Below are positions 47,223 to 57,495 of a DNA stretch of 64,000 nucleotides, piece after piece. Under the pieces are notes generated by a model. That model made no database searches. It saw only the letters and a list, made by a program, of their open reading frames with translations, and was not told the DNA's origin. The translations under genes were made by a program, and so were the position numbers. The stretch comes from Hofstenia miamia. Lineage: Eukaryota; Xenacoelomorpha; Acoela. The DNA lies in NCBI GenBank assembly GCA_004352715.1, contig SCFE01000006.1:3622914-3686913 (forward strand), written 5' to 3'. Within the stretch, counting starts at the first letter, position 1. Every line of letters begins with the position of its first letter.

Positions 47223-48109
47223 TTGTTTAGAAAAAATTTTTCGTAATATTCCTTTAGTTAAATTAATTAACATGTTAGCGGTACGGTAGATATCTCTCGG
47301 ATTTATATAATTTTCGTCCATGACTATATTCAGTATGCAGTGTTATTACATGTGCTGTTTTAGTGAATAAAAGTCAATAAGTGAAACGTTGTTTTGAAAT
47401 GTGGATGATTCAATAATATTCTAGTGCAAAAAATTATCATCAACGCTTATATTTTCGCTATCAAATTATCTTTTAATTCTGTATGTATACATCAGAGATG
47501 GAAGTGGAGGCGGTTATGGGGCAAGATTTCTCTAAAGTGGCGCCCATGGGCAAAAGTGAGTTGAGAAAACTGAAGCAAAAAATTGCCAATTTTTTACATT
47601 GTGAAAGTAATTTTCTTATATCAAAGTTCTCTGCTCGCATTTTGAAAAATCAATTATCCTGGATTTCTAACTTTTGGTGAAATTTGATTCTATTCAATAA
47701 TACCAAGAAGATTTATTTTATCTAATTTGTCATCAATAGGCTTTACAATTACATTGGAAGTTATGCAATTACGCTTGCATAAAATATCTTTATAGTTAGA
47801 ATTAAATTATATTTTGCTATTACTCATGTTTCTAATTAATATTGTCATCACGTTTGTTATTAAATTCCTGATGGTACTAATAGTAGAGATGGCATTTCAA
47901 AAAATGATTCTGTATTTTCTAGGCAGTAAGGATTCAAAATATTTGGCAGTTGTGGCGTGTGTAGGGCTATGAAAATTTCGATAAAATAAATTATATATCG
48001 CAAGTTGTTTTGGGAGCAGAAATTTTTGGGCGGGGGCAATATGGGACAGATGTCAGCAGGTGGGAATGGGGCAGGAGAGTTTACAAAAATCCGGCCACTT
48101 CCACCTTTG

Positions 48110-48160
<51 letters not shown>

Positions 48161-48938
48161 AAAGCCCATTAAGCTAGAGTAGCCGGTTAATCAGGTTAAA
48201 ATCCGGTTAAGAAATTCTATTATTGATTACAATGATTGCATTGCTAAAAAACAACAGAAATTTGGCAAAAGATGCAAGAATTTTTACATGTTGCCATTAT
48301 AGGGGATGGGCTCGACATTTCAAATTTTCTCAACAAATATAATCAAACACTCCACGCAGTAATATAACTTTAACCATGAGAGCTGGGTACCGATTCGAAT
48401 TTAACACGGTAGGCTGATTACACCTGAGCGCCCCTCGAGCAATCTCTGGATAATCGTCGTTTTATACTATTAAGATTTTGCTCTAAAAATATTTTCCAAC
48501 ATTTCATTGAAAAAGTTATTTGTCTTAATTCTAAAGCGGTTGCATGCATATATTTTGTTAACATCGTAGCTTTGCTTCTCTATAGTTACTAAAATATGTC
48601 ACTGAGAGCCTCATTTTCAATGATGATGAATATACTTACATTACGTTTATAAATCTCTGTTTATTTTACAAAAAAGCTCAATGGCTGTGTGCTTAGGAAG
48701 CCTTAGCCGGTTGGCTGTTAACCTTTTGTTAGTGATTTACTCATTAGCTCACTATTCTTGAATAGGTCCGATCACGCCATGCAATTATCATAATAAACAC
48801 ACACACTTTGCTCAGCTAGCTGTCGTCAATAAAGTATTTGGTGCCTTATAGCAAAATAGCCCCTATAAATTGTATTCGTCATCAACAATAAAGTAATCAC
48901 AGTGATAACTCATTTATCAACCTGATTCCAAAGTGACT
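47223..48938. other. Mostly non-coding DNA with a (TA)n tract
   Basis: Apart from the candidate exon at 47498-47606 no gene is supported. A (TA)n microsatellite lies at 48113-48157. Confidence 0.45.
47498..47606 (+). CDS. Candidate first coding exon, unknown protein
   Basis: From ATG 47498 (context CATCAGAGATGG) about 36 codons (MEVEAVMGQDFSKVAPMGKS ... LHCE) of markedly higher GC than the flanks, followed by GAAA|GTAATT, a possible splice donor at 47607. An in-frame ATG at 47483 is an alternative. After the donor the frame becomes AT-rich and stops at 47678-47680. No downstream exon could be joined and no family is recognised. The SLC22 gene 4 kb on looks complete without it. Confidence 0.3.
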
Positions 48939-49743
48939 ATGCTGTCCATGCCTCGCCAATGTAGAGCACAACAATCCCTAGTCCCAATGTTTCACTTTCC
49001 TGACAGTGAAGACGAGGAGGAAGAAGTGATCAATGACAGCGGAGACAATTTTTATGAAAGCAAAGATGATAATGCTGGTTAAAAAAAGACAACTGTGAAA
49101 TTGAAATCCAAGTTGAATTAGAACAAAGTAAAGGAAGTGATGAAACAAGATGACGAAGAAAATGAAGTGAGGAACTGGTAGCTGCTGGTATAACATTCTC
49201 AGCAGTGCTATTGAAATCTTGATTGTTGGGGCTGAATTGTCAAAGAACTTAGGGCACTCACTACCTGAGGGTGCATCATTTGACCTTTTTGTAACAGAGA
49301 GCATGATGCGAGTTTCATACAAATATGAAGTCAACTGACATCAGAAGAACAGCAAGAAAAAGTAAATGGTATATACAAAAGTTTTCCTTCTATGAAATGT
49401 GCGTTTGCCTAGGCATCATTATCAGTGCAGGCGCGGATTGTGCCAATTTTACTGCTCTTGATGGTCGCTTGTTTTATAAGCCATGATATCTCTGCAACGC
49501 TTCAATTATTTCCCCGTTCAGTTCATCATAATCATGAAATCCTAAGCGTTTTGAAGAAACATAAAACTTTGATTTTCAAATATTGCAAGGAGAAAAAATG
49601 TGGTGTTATTGTGCTCCTCGCATTCTAGCGAAAGCTTTGATGAGAACAGTAAATCTTCACTCACAAAAGATTGCAACTGCGAAACCCAGGGTCCCAACCT
49701 GATGGATGAAATGATAGAAGAATACAGCTGCCATCAGAAGTAA
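48939..49743 (+). pseudogene. piggyBac-like transposase remnant
   Basis: Heavily frameshifted DDE transposase read on plus. An acidic N-terminus (HFPDSEDEEEEVINDSGD) is followed by ASFDLFVTESMMRV (family: 'fdlFfteel...'), FYEMCVCLGIIISAG ('t..Em..FlGi.i.mG'), and near the end QKIATAKPRV and NLMDEMIEEYSCHQK, which match the 'nk.MgGVDl.DqmieeYs..r' region. The order is that of piggyBac-type transposases, but about half the protein is missing (the total span is 805 bp against roughly 1.7 kb) and catalytic aspartates cannot be assigned. No terminal repeats seen. Confidence 0.5.
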
Positions 49744-50102
49744 ATTACATTTCTAAAACAAGTTTTATCTCAAAATATATTATCCTTTAAAATCTGGATA
49801 GCTGGATCCGTTTGTGTAATTACCGATTTTTCCGAATACGGATTCCTACCCATCCTTAACCAAAAGTCAACGTTTTTGCAACAAAAAATGTTTATTTGTA
49901 AATAACTTGCCGCGCTTAGAACTGCATTGGCTATATGTGATTAAGCTTTTGCAAGAATTGATTAAAATTCAAACAGAGACATTAAAATTGAAATATTAGC
50001 GGTCTTTAAAATCCATTCGAAAAGCTGCAAATTTACCATGGCAGAATCAAAATAATGCAAAACTATAACACTGATGATTGCAATGTACAAACTTGCTTCA
50101 AT

Positions 50103-50530
50103 TTTGTAAATCTTCCAATTAGTGAAATCTTGATCATTGTTAAGTTAAATCTTCCAATTAGTGATCATTTAGATGTAATGGATAATTAGTGTGCCATTTA
50201 CAAGCTTGCTTCAATTTTGTAAATCTTCCAATTAGTGAAATCTAAATCATTCTGAGATCTATCAAAATGCGCATTGTTTATTTTTATTGTGAGATTATAA
50301 TTCAGCTATTTCATGGAATAATTAACACAGTAAACTCTTCAGGTTAGTAAGTCAACCTAATAATGAAATCTAATTCTTTCTTATGATTTTTATAATGCGT
50401 ATTATGTTCATTTATAAATATTCTTAGCTAATATATAAACCAATAAACACTCTTTGATTTTGCAAATTTGCCAATAATTAAATTCTCAATCATTTATTCG
50501 GCATAAGGTAAAATTTTGTATTGAATTTAT
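50103..50530 (+). repeat. Satellite-like array, 112-bp units (locus 2)
   Basis: Units start at 50103, 50216, 50344 and 50458 (periods 113, 128 and 114); the third period is lengthened by an insertion (TTATTGTGAGATTATAATTC). The right flank ATAAGGTAAAATTTTGTATT is the same as at locus 1, so the two loci share a defined right-hand context. A partial copy at 51071 onward belongs to the assembly duplication. Confidence 0.8.
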
Positions 50531-50673
50531 CTATATATTGTTATTTCTGGTTTAATAATAATTTTGCAATCGAATGCTAAAATAATATAATGGGAATTCT
50601 AATTAATAGTTAAATTTCCCAAAATGGTGTATTGTTTTTGTGATCATGGTTTAAATTTAAGTAGAATTTTCTT

Positions 50674-50708
<35 letters not shown>

Positions 50709-50712
50709 NNNN

Positions 50713-50729
50713 ATGTGTATAAGAGACAG
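50713..50729 (+). other. Residual Tn5/Nextera adapter
   Basis: ATGTGTATAAGAGACAG is 17 of the 19 bases of the Tn5 mosaic end (AGATGTGTATAAGAGACAG) used in Nextera libraries; the first two bases are lost in the preceding NNNN (50709-50712). Contaminant, not genome. Confidence 0.95.
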
Positions 50730-51271
50730 GTTTTATCTCAAAATATATTATCCTTTAAAATCTGGATAGCTGGATCCGTTTGTGTAATTACCGATTTTTC
50801 CGAATACGGATTCCTACCCATCCTTAACCAAAAGTCAACGTTTTTGCAACAAAAAATGTTTATTTGTAAATAACTTGCCGAGCTTAGAACTGCATTGGCT
50901 ATATGTGATTAAGCTTTTGCAAGAATTGATTAAAATTCAAACAGAGACATTAAAATTGAAATATTAGCGGTCTTTAAAATCCATTCGAAAAGCTGCAAAT
51001 TTACCATGGCAGAATCAAAATAATGCAAAACTATAACACTGATGATTGCAATGTACAAACTTGCTTCAATTTTGTAAATCTTCCAATTAGTGAAATCTTG
51101 ATCATTGTTAAGTTTAACAAAACACACAGCGATCATTTAGATGTAATAGATAATTAGTGTGCCATTTACAAGCTTGCTTCAATTTTGTAAATCTTCCAAT
51201 TAGTGAAATCTAAATCATTCTGAGATCTATCAAAATGCGCATTGTTTATTTTTATTGTGAGATTATAATTC

Positions 51272-51783
51272 CTATATTTACATGGCACAAATAACACAGT
51301 AAACTCTAAAAAATATTACTTAATGAACAGATTTTTTGGATCAATTGTAAAATTGTAAATTATGCGACTCTGAATTTTTATCCCTTTCACGAGTTAAATT
51401 CCACACAAGGCAACCCAAAGTATTGTGTTGTGTACGCAACGCACAACAAACAGCCTAAGACTGGGATCAGTATAAAAAAATTCAACTGTTGTGAAAGGAA
51501 CTAAAAGTATGTGGTCCCGTAGATATTCAAAACCTACATCTTAACAACATCTTTCCACATTTGCGATATACATTAATTTGATATTGATTTTTCAAAATCC
51601 AAAATAGAACGAATTTTTTGATTTATTAATAAGATGATAACAGTTTAGACGTTTATCATGAGCACGAGTCACAAAGCAGTTTTTATGCTTTGAAATAAAT
51701 TTCTTACAAAGCTTTAAAAATTTCTTAAATAGAAAATCTAAAATTGTTAATTTTATGTCTATTTAGTTGTTTCTGGTTACAAG
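51272..51783. other. Region upstream of the SLC22 gene
   Basis: No other gene. TATGTCTATTTAG ending at about 51766 could be a 3' splice site, leaving a short leader (TTGTTTCTGGTTACAAG) before the ATG; this is speculative. Confidence 0.35.
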
Positions 51784-53367
51784 ATGATATCTCTAGAAAT
51801 TGAAGAAGTTCTAACGCAGGCTAGAATGGGACTTTGGAATATAAGAACGACAATAATTTGCCTATGTGGTGTTATTCTGACAGCCAATTCATATACATTT
51901 TCGCCTTTGATTTATGGAGAAATGGCATTTAACTGCAATCCATCTAAATCTCACAGAGACAATGCAACAATAGCAAACGATCACTGCTCTTATGTTTATC
52001 AGAACAAATCTTATAAATGCAAAGAATTTTACTATACCTCTGACGAATTTGAATCAACGTTTGTTTCTAGATTCGACCTCGTTTGCGATCGAGCAGATTA
52101 CATAAATTATAATTTGCAGGTTTTGATGATCGGCCAAATGATTTCAACATTGTTTTGCAACGTTATTATGGACAAGATTGGTAGAAAACTGATGTTTTTA
52201 ATATCATCTGGAATTTTTTCAATTTGTTCTCTGCTCTATATCATTGTACCATTCGTTGAGGTCGCCATATTTGTCAGGTTGATAGATTGCATTGTTACAA
52301 TGTCGATGTATGTGTCAGGTTTTGTTTTGATTATAGAAAGTCTCCCTCCAAAATACAGAATTTTAGGCAGTAGTGGCTGTGAACTTTCGTATGGAATTGG
52401 TATTACATTCAGTGCTATTGTTACACTAATACATTCTCAATGGAGGTTTTTTGTGTATTTTCGACTAATTATCCCTGCCCTTCTAGTGTTCATTGCAGCT
52501 GTAATCTTCCTGGATGAATCTCCAAAATGGCTTCTACAAATGCAGTATTATCATGAAGTAACATTAGTAATAAGAAACATCTATAGAGTCAATAAAACAA
52601 CTATTCATCCCAGTTTAGCAGAACGCGTTAAGGAGCTAGAATTTCAAAAATCTGAAGAAGCTGAAAGTAAGACAAATATTCTTCAGCTGTTAAAGAGCTT
52701 TCCATTCTGGCAGTTGTTTAGAACTGTGAAAACAGCAATTTGGATGGCTGCACAGTGCTTAAATTGGATTACATGTGTTGTTGTGTATTTTGGCCTACTC
52801 TTTAGTCCAAAGTTTTTTAACGTGACAATTACCTATTTTTTCTTAATGATCGGACTATCAACTCTCCCTGCATGCATGCTACAATGCTTCCTTGCTAAGG
52901 TATTGGGAAGACGAATTACCATGATTTTAAGTCTTGTGCTGACTGCTGTTTGCCTAATCGCCGGAGCATTTGTACCTGAAGATGATAATTGGACTGCCAT
53001 TCGCTATATCATTGCGTGCAGCAGCTTTTTCTTTGTTACCGCAGCATTTTTAACAATTTATGTGTGGCATGGGGAATTAATGCCTACTAATCTTCGGGCA
53101 GTGGGCTTGGGAATTGGTTCCTTATCTGGAAGATGTTTCGGCATATTCATGATTTATATTTTCGAATTTTTAGAAAGTTTTTGGGCTAAGCTTCCAATTT
53201 TATTTTTAGCTGCAGTGGCATTAACTGCTGCAGGATGTTCTTTGTTGGTTCCTGAAACTCGTGATAATATTATGCCTGACAACATTGAAGAATATGAATG
53301 CTATGGAACTGAGCGCTATACGGAAATGAAGAACAAACGCCAAGCTTTAGTGAATGTTAAAGCTTAG
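51784..53367 (+). CDS. SLC22-family organic ion transporter
   Basis: 527 codons, single exon, a normal length for SLC22 (major facilitator superfamily), plasma-membrane carriers of organic cations, carnitine or anions. The N-terminus EEVLTQARMGLWN is followed by TM1 (22-42), then a large outer loop (46-110) with cysteines at 51, 68, 79 and 101 and possible N-glycosylation at N60 and N74. STFVSRFDLVCDR (91-103) is a family hallmark. MDKIGRK (129-135) follows TM2, DESPKWL (244-250) follows TM6, GRR (375-377) follows TM8, ELMPTNLR (431-438) lies at TM10-11 and VPETRD (489-494) after TM12. All twelve segments appear present. Substrate cannot be told. Expected to be functional; no stop or frameshift. 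Confidence 0.93.
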   Translation: MISLEIEEVLTQARMGLWNIRTTIICLCGVILTANSYTFSPLIYGEMAFNCNPSKSHRDNATIANDHCSYVYQNKSYKCKEFYYTSDEFESTFVSRFDLVCDRADYINYNLQVLMIGQMISTLFCNVIMDKIGRKLMFLISSGIFSICSLLYIIVPFVEVAIFVRLIDCIVTMSMYVSGFVLIIESLPPKYRILGSSGCELSYGIGITFSAIVTLIHSQWRFFVYFRLIIPALLVFIAAVIFLDESPKWLLQMQYYHEVTLVIRNIYRVNKTTIHPSLAERVKELEFQKSEEAESKTNILQLLKSFPFWQLFRTVKTAIWMAAQCLNWITCVVVYFGLLFSPKFFNVTITYFFLMIGLSTLPACMLQCFLAKVLGRRITMILSLVLTAVCLIAGAFVPEDDNWTAIRYIIACSSFFFVTAAFLTIYVWHGELMPTNLRAVGLGIGSLSGRCFGIFMIYIFEFLESFWAKLPILFLAAVALTAAGCSLLVPETRDNIMPDNIEEYECYGTERYTEMKNKRQALVNVKA

Positions 53368-53427
53368 AATAAACTTTGATTTTTGCTAAAACACTAATAT
53401 TCTGGTATACTTGTATATAGAAATAAA
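53368..53427 (+). promoter_or_regulatory. Polyadenylation signals of the SLC22 gene
   Basis: AATAAA directly after the stop codon (53368-53373) and again at 53422-53427. The second, about 55 nt into the 3' UTR, is the more plausible signal. Confidence 0.6.
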
Positions 53428-54061
53428 ATATAGTCTGCCTTGAATTTTGAGAATTCCATACTTTCAGTAAAAACTAATATTATATAGAATAGAGAGGTCA
53501 GCTGCCCGCTTTTTTGAATGATTTCCCCTGAAAACAGCTCTCAACTCAATCCAAACTTACCTAATTTATATATTTTAGTGTAGAAACTTAAAAACTCACA
53601 AAGTGCATTTAATTTATGTACAAAAACACTTAAAACTTATTACTTATGGTAAGGAAATAGCTACTCATTAAATCTCAAATGTTATGTTTTGTCTCTTTTG
53701 GTCGAATTCCCATTTTATTGTCAATATCGTCTTAATAAATTTCTTCCAACTGGCCCAAATTCACATTATACCTGACTTAGACGATGCCCCCAAGCAAGGC
53801 TGAACGTTAAGCACATTAACTATTAAGTGGATTTATTTATTCGGAATATTAGTCCAAAACCTAAGTAAATTTATAAATATCCTTTCTTTATTAATTGTAT
53901 TTAATTGTACAAAACATACGATTGGTATTTCCATTTATGTCAATACTCCCTGAACTTCAAAAAGATTGGAACCAAAACAGAAAATTCATATTTCAATAAT
54001 CAAAATTGCACAAGACGCATAAAATAAGTCTTGCTAACAAAATATCTGCATAAAACAGTTT
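53428..54061. other. Intergenic DNA downstream of SLC22
   Basis: Nothing recognised. Confidence 0.5.
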
Positions 54062-54279
54062 AAAGTCCCGTTTACACTTGTTCAACTTGAGGAATTCGTC
54101 AAGCGAATTCAATAGTTTACATCTGTTCCTTATGTTGAGTTCATTTGAGGATTTCAATAGATTTCTAATGTAAACACCCAAAAAATTGAAAGCGAAAGCG
54201 CACGGAGGAGAGGAAAGGAATATATTTTCGATCTATTTTGTGTTCAAGTTTCCTCTTGACGCACAAATGTAAACGCGCC
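54062..54279 (+). repeat. Dispersed MITE-like repeat with GTTTACA ends
   Basis: Left end CCCGTTTACACTTGTTCAAC, right end ACAAATGTAAACGCGCC in inverse. A second internal GTTTACATCTGTTCC lies at about 54115. The left half is homologous to 60865-60740 read on minus, so it is an interspersed family. No target duplication identified. Confidence 0.6.
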
Positions 54280-54336
54280 TTTTGCTATTTAATTCCTCAA
54301 AGTAAACAAAGTTTCTATTTTAATAGGAAAAAATAC

Positions 54337-54651
54337 ATGAGCCTTATGACCACATTTTGGTGGTATGATGGCTCTTTTCTGGTTTTGAGAGCTGTCATAT
54401 CGTCGTTGGGTAGTCATGATGACTCATGCCCTTTTTGTGGAAATAGGTGGTTATCAGTACTCATACCACTTGGTGGTCATAATGCTCTGAAAAAGTATAG
54501 AGCAATATAACTATTAGGTGGTTATAATGCTCTCTATTAAAAAAATGAGAGAAAGCATTATGACCACCTGGAAATTTCTAATGAGTATCATGACCACAGT
54601 GGTCATGATGGTCTTTGTCAAATAAACTGGAAAAAGCATCCTTACCACCAG
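54337..54651. repeat. Palindromic array of GGTGGTYATRATGCTCT units
   Basis: Seven to nine short units occur in both orientations: forward at 54359, 54445, 54471, 54516 and 54599; reverse near 54345, 54554, 54586 and 54635. The units at 54516-54535 and 54547-54569 form a near-perfect hairpin of about 20 bp (AGGTGGTTATAATGCTCTCT with its complement). The outermost units (GGTGGTATGATGGCTCTTTT and its inverse at 54635-54650) look like terminal inverted repeats of a small transposon. Confidence 0.75.
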
Positions 54652-54887
54652 TGAATATAAAGTTCTGTAGTCCTTAATATTAATTAGTTCATAAAATATT
54701 CAGTCCAATAAGCTTATTTTTTACAATAGTGATTCTTCAAAAATCTATTGAAAATGTTTGCCACATGCTACAATAATTTCAAGTTTAATTTTTTATTAGA
54801 AAGAATTATAATATATGGAATATCTAATGACATTGGAAAAATAGCCTTCAGAATTTGACTTAATCATTTCAGAGGGTAGGATTTGTA

Positions 54888-55329
54888 AATGTTGCAATTT
54901 TTAATGTTTTAATGTTTTAATAACGTTTTTTTAGTGTCGTAATTTTTTAATGTCGTTTTCTTAGTGTCATAATTTTTTAATGTAATTTTTTTAACGTTGT
55001 CACTTAATAATGTATAGTTTTTAACATCACCATTCTTAATGTTATTTTTTTATTAATTTTAATTGTTATTGCTGCAAATGACTTCCTAAACCTAACTCAA
55101 AATCTTATTTCTTCATTATTTTATAAACCTCAATCCTTAACCTACGTCTCAAATGAATGATTTGTAAACAAACCCTTGCCCAAAAGCTTATTTTCCATCA
55201 TTTATAGACCTAAGCCCTAACCTAAGATCCAATTTTTTCATCATTTTATATATAACGCCCTAATCCAAGTTAAATATATGTAATAAATAAAATTTATGAC
55301 AGTTTATGACATTAAAAATTCGCAACATT
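54888..55329. repeat. MITE-like element with AATGTTGC ends
   Basis: AATGTTGCAATTTTTAATG (54888-54906) is matched in inverse by CATTAAAAATTCGCAACATT (55310-55329), one indel. The left interior is a run of diverged TTTTTAATGTCGT units (54900-55050). The middle has three diverged blocks of about 60 bp, each with CCTAA/CCCTAACCTAA followed by TTCATCATTTTATA (55090-55260). Confidence 0.65.
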
Positions 55330-56613
55330 AAAAAAGTACAACGGTTATGGTAAAAATTAATAAACAGAGGAAATAGCAAAAACTTGTAAAATAAATATAA
55401 GAAAAACACTTAACTTTAATTTATTCAATTGAGAGCTGACAATTTTTACATTTAGAAATTGCATTTTAACAACCATTTTTCGAAACCTGAAATTTAATGA
55501 AAAAAGTGTAAGAGATCACTTCCAATTAGGTCAGTTCCATTTCAGATGGCTCTNCACTTAACTTTAATTTATTCAATTGAGAGCTGACAATTTTTACATT
55601 TAGAAATTGCATTTTAACAACCATTTTTCGAAACCTGAAATTTAATGAAAAAAGTGTAAGAGATCACTTCCAATTAGGTCACTTCCATTTCAGATGGCTC
55701 TAGTCTAGTTAGTATTTTCTAAAACTACACTTAGGCGCATATGTAGCTTAGGGATTTAGGAACTTAGAAACTTAAAATTGTTGAATAGTGTATTGATGTT
55801 CCCAAATTATTAATTGATATTTTATTTAACAATATTAAGTTTTGAAGTTATCAAATCCCTAATTGACACATTCGGCAAAACAATAGAAGACGGCATAGAA
55901 TAAGTTCTACAGGAATAAGTCCTACACAATTAAGTCCTAGTTAGTTCGCATAGAAAGTGCATTACATGAATGTATAATTCCTAAGTAGTTGAAAAATTCA
56001 GCATAATTACAAAACAATTATAGCTCTCATTCAAATTTTTGAAATTTAGCGAAAAACAAAAGAAACTTAGAGTGGCAATGCAAACATTTAAAACAAAAAT
56101 AAAAACTTAAATGAATAAATTTCAGAGAATTAAAATCATTAATAGTTGGAACAAATTATGTAATGCTGAAATAGTGTAGGTGTAGGATTTAATCATGTAG
56201 AACTTAATAATTTAGGACTTATTCCTGTAGCATTTATTCCGGTATGACTTATTCATGTTCCCCGAAGGTCTACAGACGTTTCACTAACTGGATATTTCAC
56301 TAACCAGACGTTTCGCTAACTGGATAATTCACTAACTGAAAAAGTGAAATAAGGCGAAATTTTTATATGTAAAATAACCCTTTACTCATAATACCTACAC
56401 AGTGTAGGCTGCAAATACTGCAGTTTATAGTTTATGATGCAGACCTTATCAATAATTTTTTGATTATGGTGTTTAATATTTTAATAAATAAATTTGCAAA
56501 ATGTTGCTTTAAATTTTGACAAACTGAATTTGTTAAATATTGCAGCTACTCAAAAGCTTTGCGATTTTTATTGTTAATGTTGTAATTTTGCAATGACTAC
56601 ACTTTATTAATAG

Positions 56614-56692
56614 CGAACAGTGGTGAAATGGTATCACACCCATATCTTTTAGTGAGTTAAGGGAATTTATTGGTTCGAATCCAATCTGTTTG
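56614..56692 (+). tRNA. tRNA-like sequence with 8 extra anticodon-loop bases
   Basis: The cloverleaf can be drawn: acceptor CGAACAG/CTGTTTG (7 bp, one G-T), T8, D stem GTGA/TCAC with loop AATGGTA, T arm ATTGG-TTCGAAT-CCAAT directly abutting the acceptor strand, and 5-base variable loop AATTT. The internal A box (TGGTGAAATGG) and B box (GGTTCGAATCC) are intact. The anticodon arm is poor: CCCAT/AAGGG has one A-A mismatch and a 15-base loop (8 more than normal). An intron after position 37 would give anticodon CTT (Lys), but base 37 would be T, which is unusual. So this is either an intron-bearing tRNA of uncertain identity or a tRNA-derived pseudogene. No CCA encoded. Confidence 0.5.
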
Positions 56693-56924
56693 ATGCTTTT
56701 ACTTGCAATAAAAGTTTTTCTGCTTTACTTCACTAAGCAAAACCAAAATTCGCACTTTAAATTTTGGATAATAAATATTGTTAAATACAAATCTGCAGAT
56801 TCCTGGTTCCCCTCTTTCTAAGAGTATTGGCTGCTCAAAGGCAATGGTAGCTAACCTCACTCATTGCCGCCAGGCAGTGAAGTACATATTAGTCTACATG
56901 TTCATCAAGCTATAATTCTGTTAA

Positions 56925-57495
56925 GGGGGGAGTATCACCGGGAGAGGAGTTGTCGACTTTAAAAAATCATAAAAAATAAAAAAATAGTATTAGAGCCCTC
57001 ATTCTTTCACATGGTTTAGCTGGTGGATTGAACTTTCGAAACCACATGAAATGTTGGTGACCTTACTTAATTTAGAGGTCATGGGGTCAAAAAGGTCAAG
57101 GTCACACATGTCTCAAATATAAAAAAGTGGCTATGGGACTATTCCATTCATGAAAAACCTTCTCAATCAATTGGTACAAAATTTAGTGAGGGGTTTAGAA
57201 ACATAATGAAGAATGTTTTGTTCTATGGGTTTTGAAGAAGATCTCAATCTGTTACATTTATAGCCGTATAAAAATATGTACTAAAATTGTCAAAAATTGT
57301 ATGACATTAAAGTTTGTAACATTTTTAAATTAAAAGAGATCTTCAAATCCTTAGAACACAACACTCCTGTATGCCTGTTGTACAAGCACAGAAAGTTTCA
57401 TTAGATTATCTTGATAAATAAAAAAGTTATGGCAAAAGTGCTATCAAAAAACATAAAAAACGGAAGAAAATCATGATCACAATTTTATTGAAAAA
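56925..57495. other. Non-coding segment between the duplicated blocks
   Basis: No gene. GC is slightly higher than around it. It contains four AGGTCA-type half-sites at 57076-57104 (see findings). It may itself be a dispersed repeat. Confidence 0.4.

Larger units (their letters stand above)
49762..51271. other. Probable assembly duplication with adapter at the join
   Basis: 49762-50302 recurs at 50730-51271 (offset 968-969), nearly identical apart from one short patch (about 50146-50164) where the second copy resembles locus 1 of the 112-bp array. Both copies diverge abruptly at GATTATAATTC. Between them lie a TA tract, NNNN and sequencing adapter. This fits unmerged allelic contigs. Confidence 0.8.

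Noticed and set aside
46212-47321. Open frames of over 300 codons on both strands
   Set aside because: They consist of the 1000-N gap.
55090-55260. Telomeric repeat or former chromosome end
   Set aside because: Only isolated CCTAA/CCCTAACCTAA words, no tandem TTAGGG array; they sit in blocks of a repeat element.
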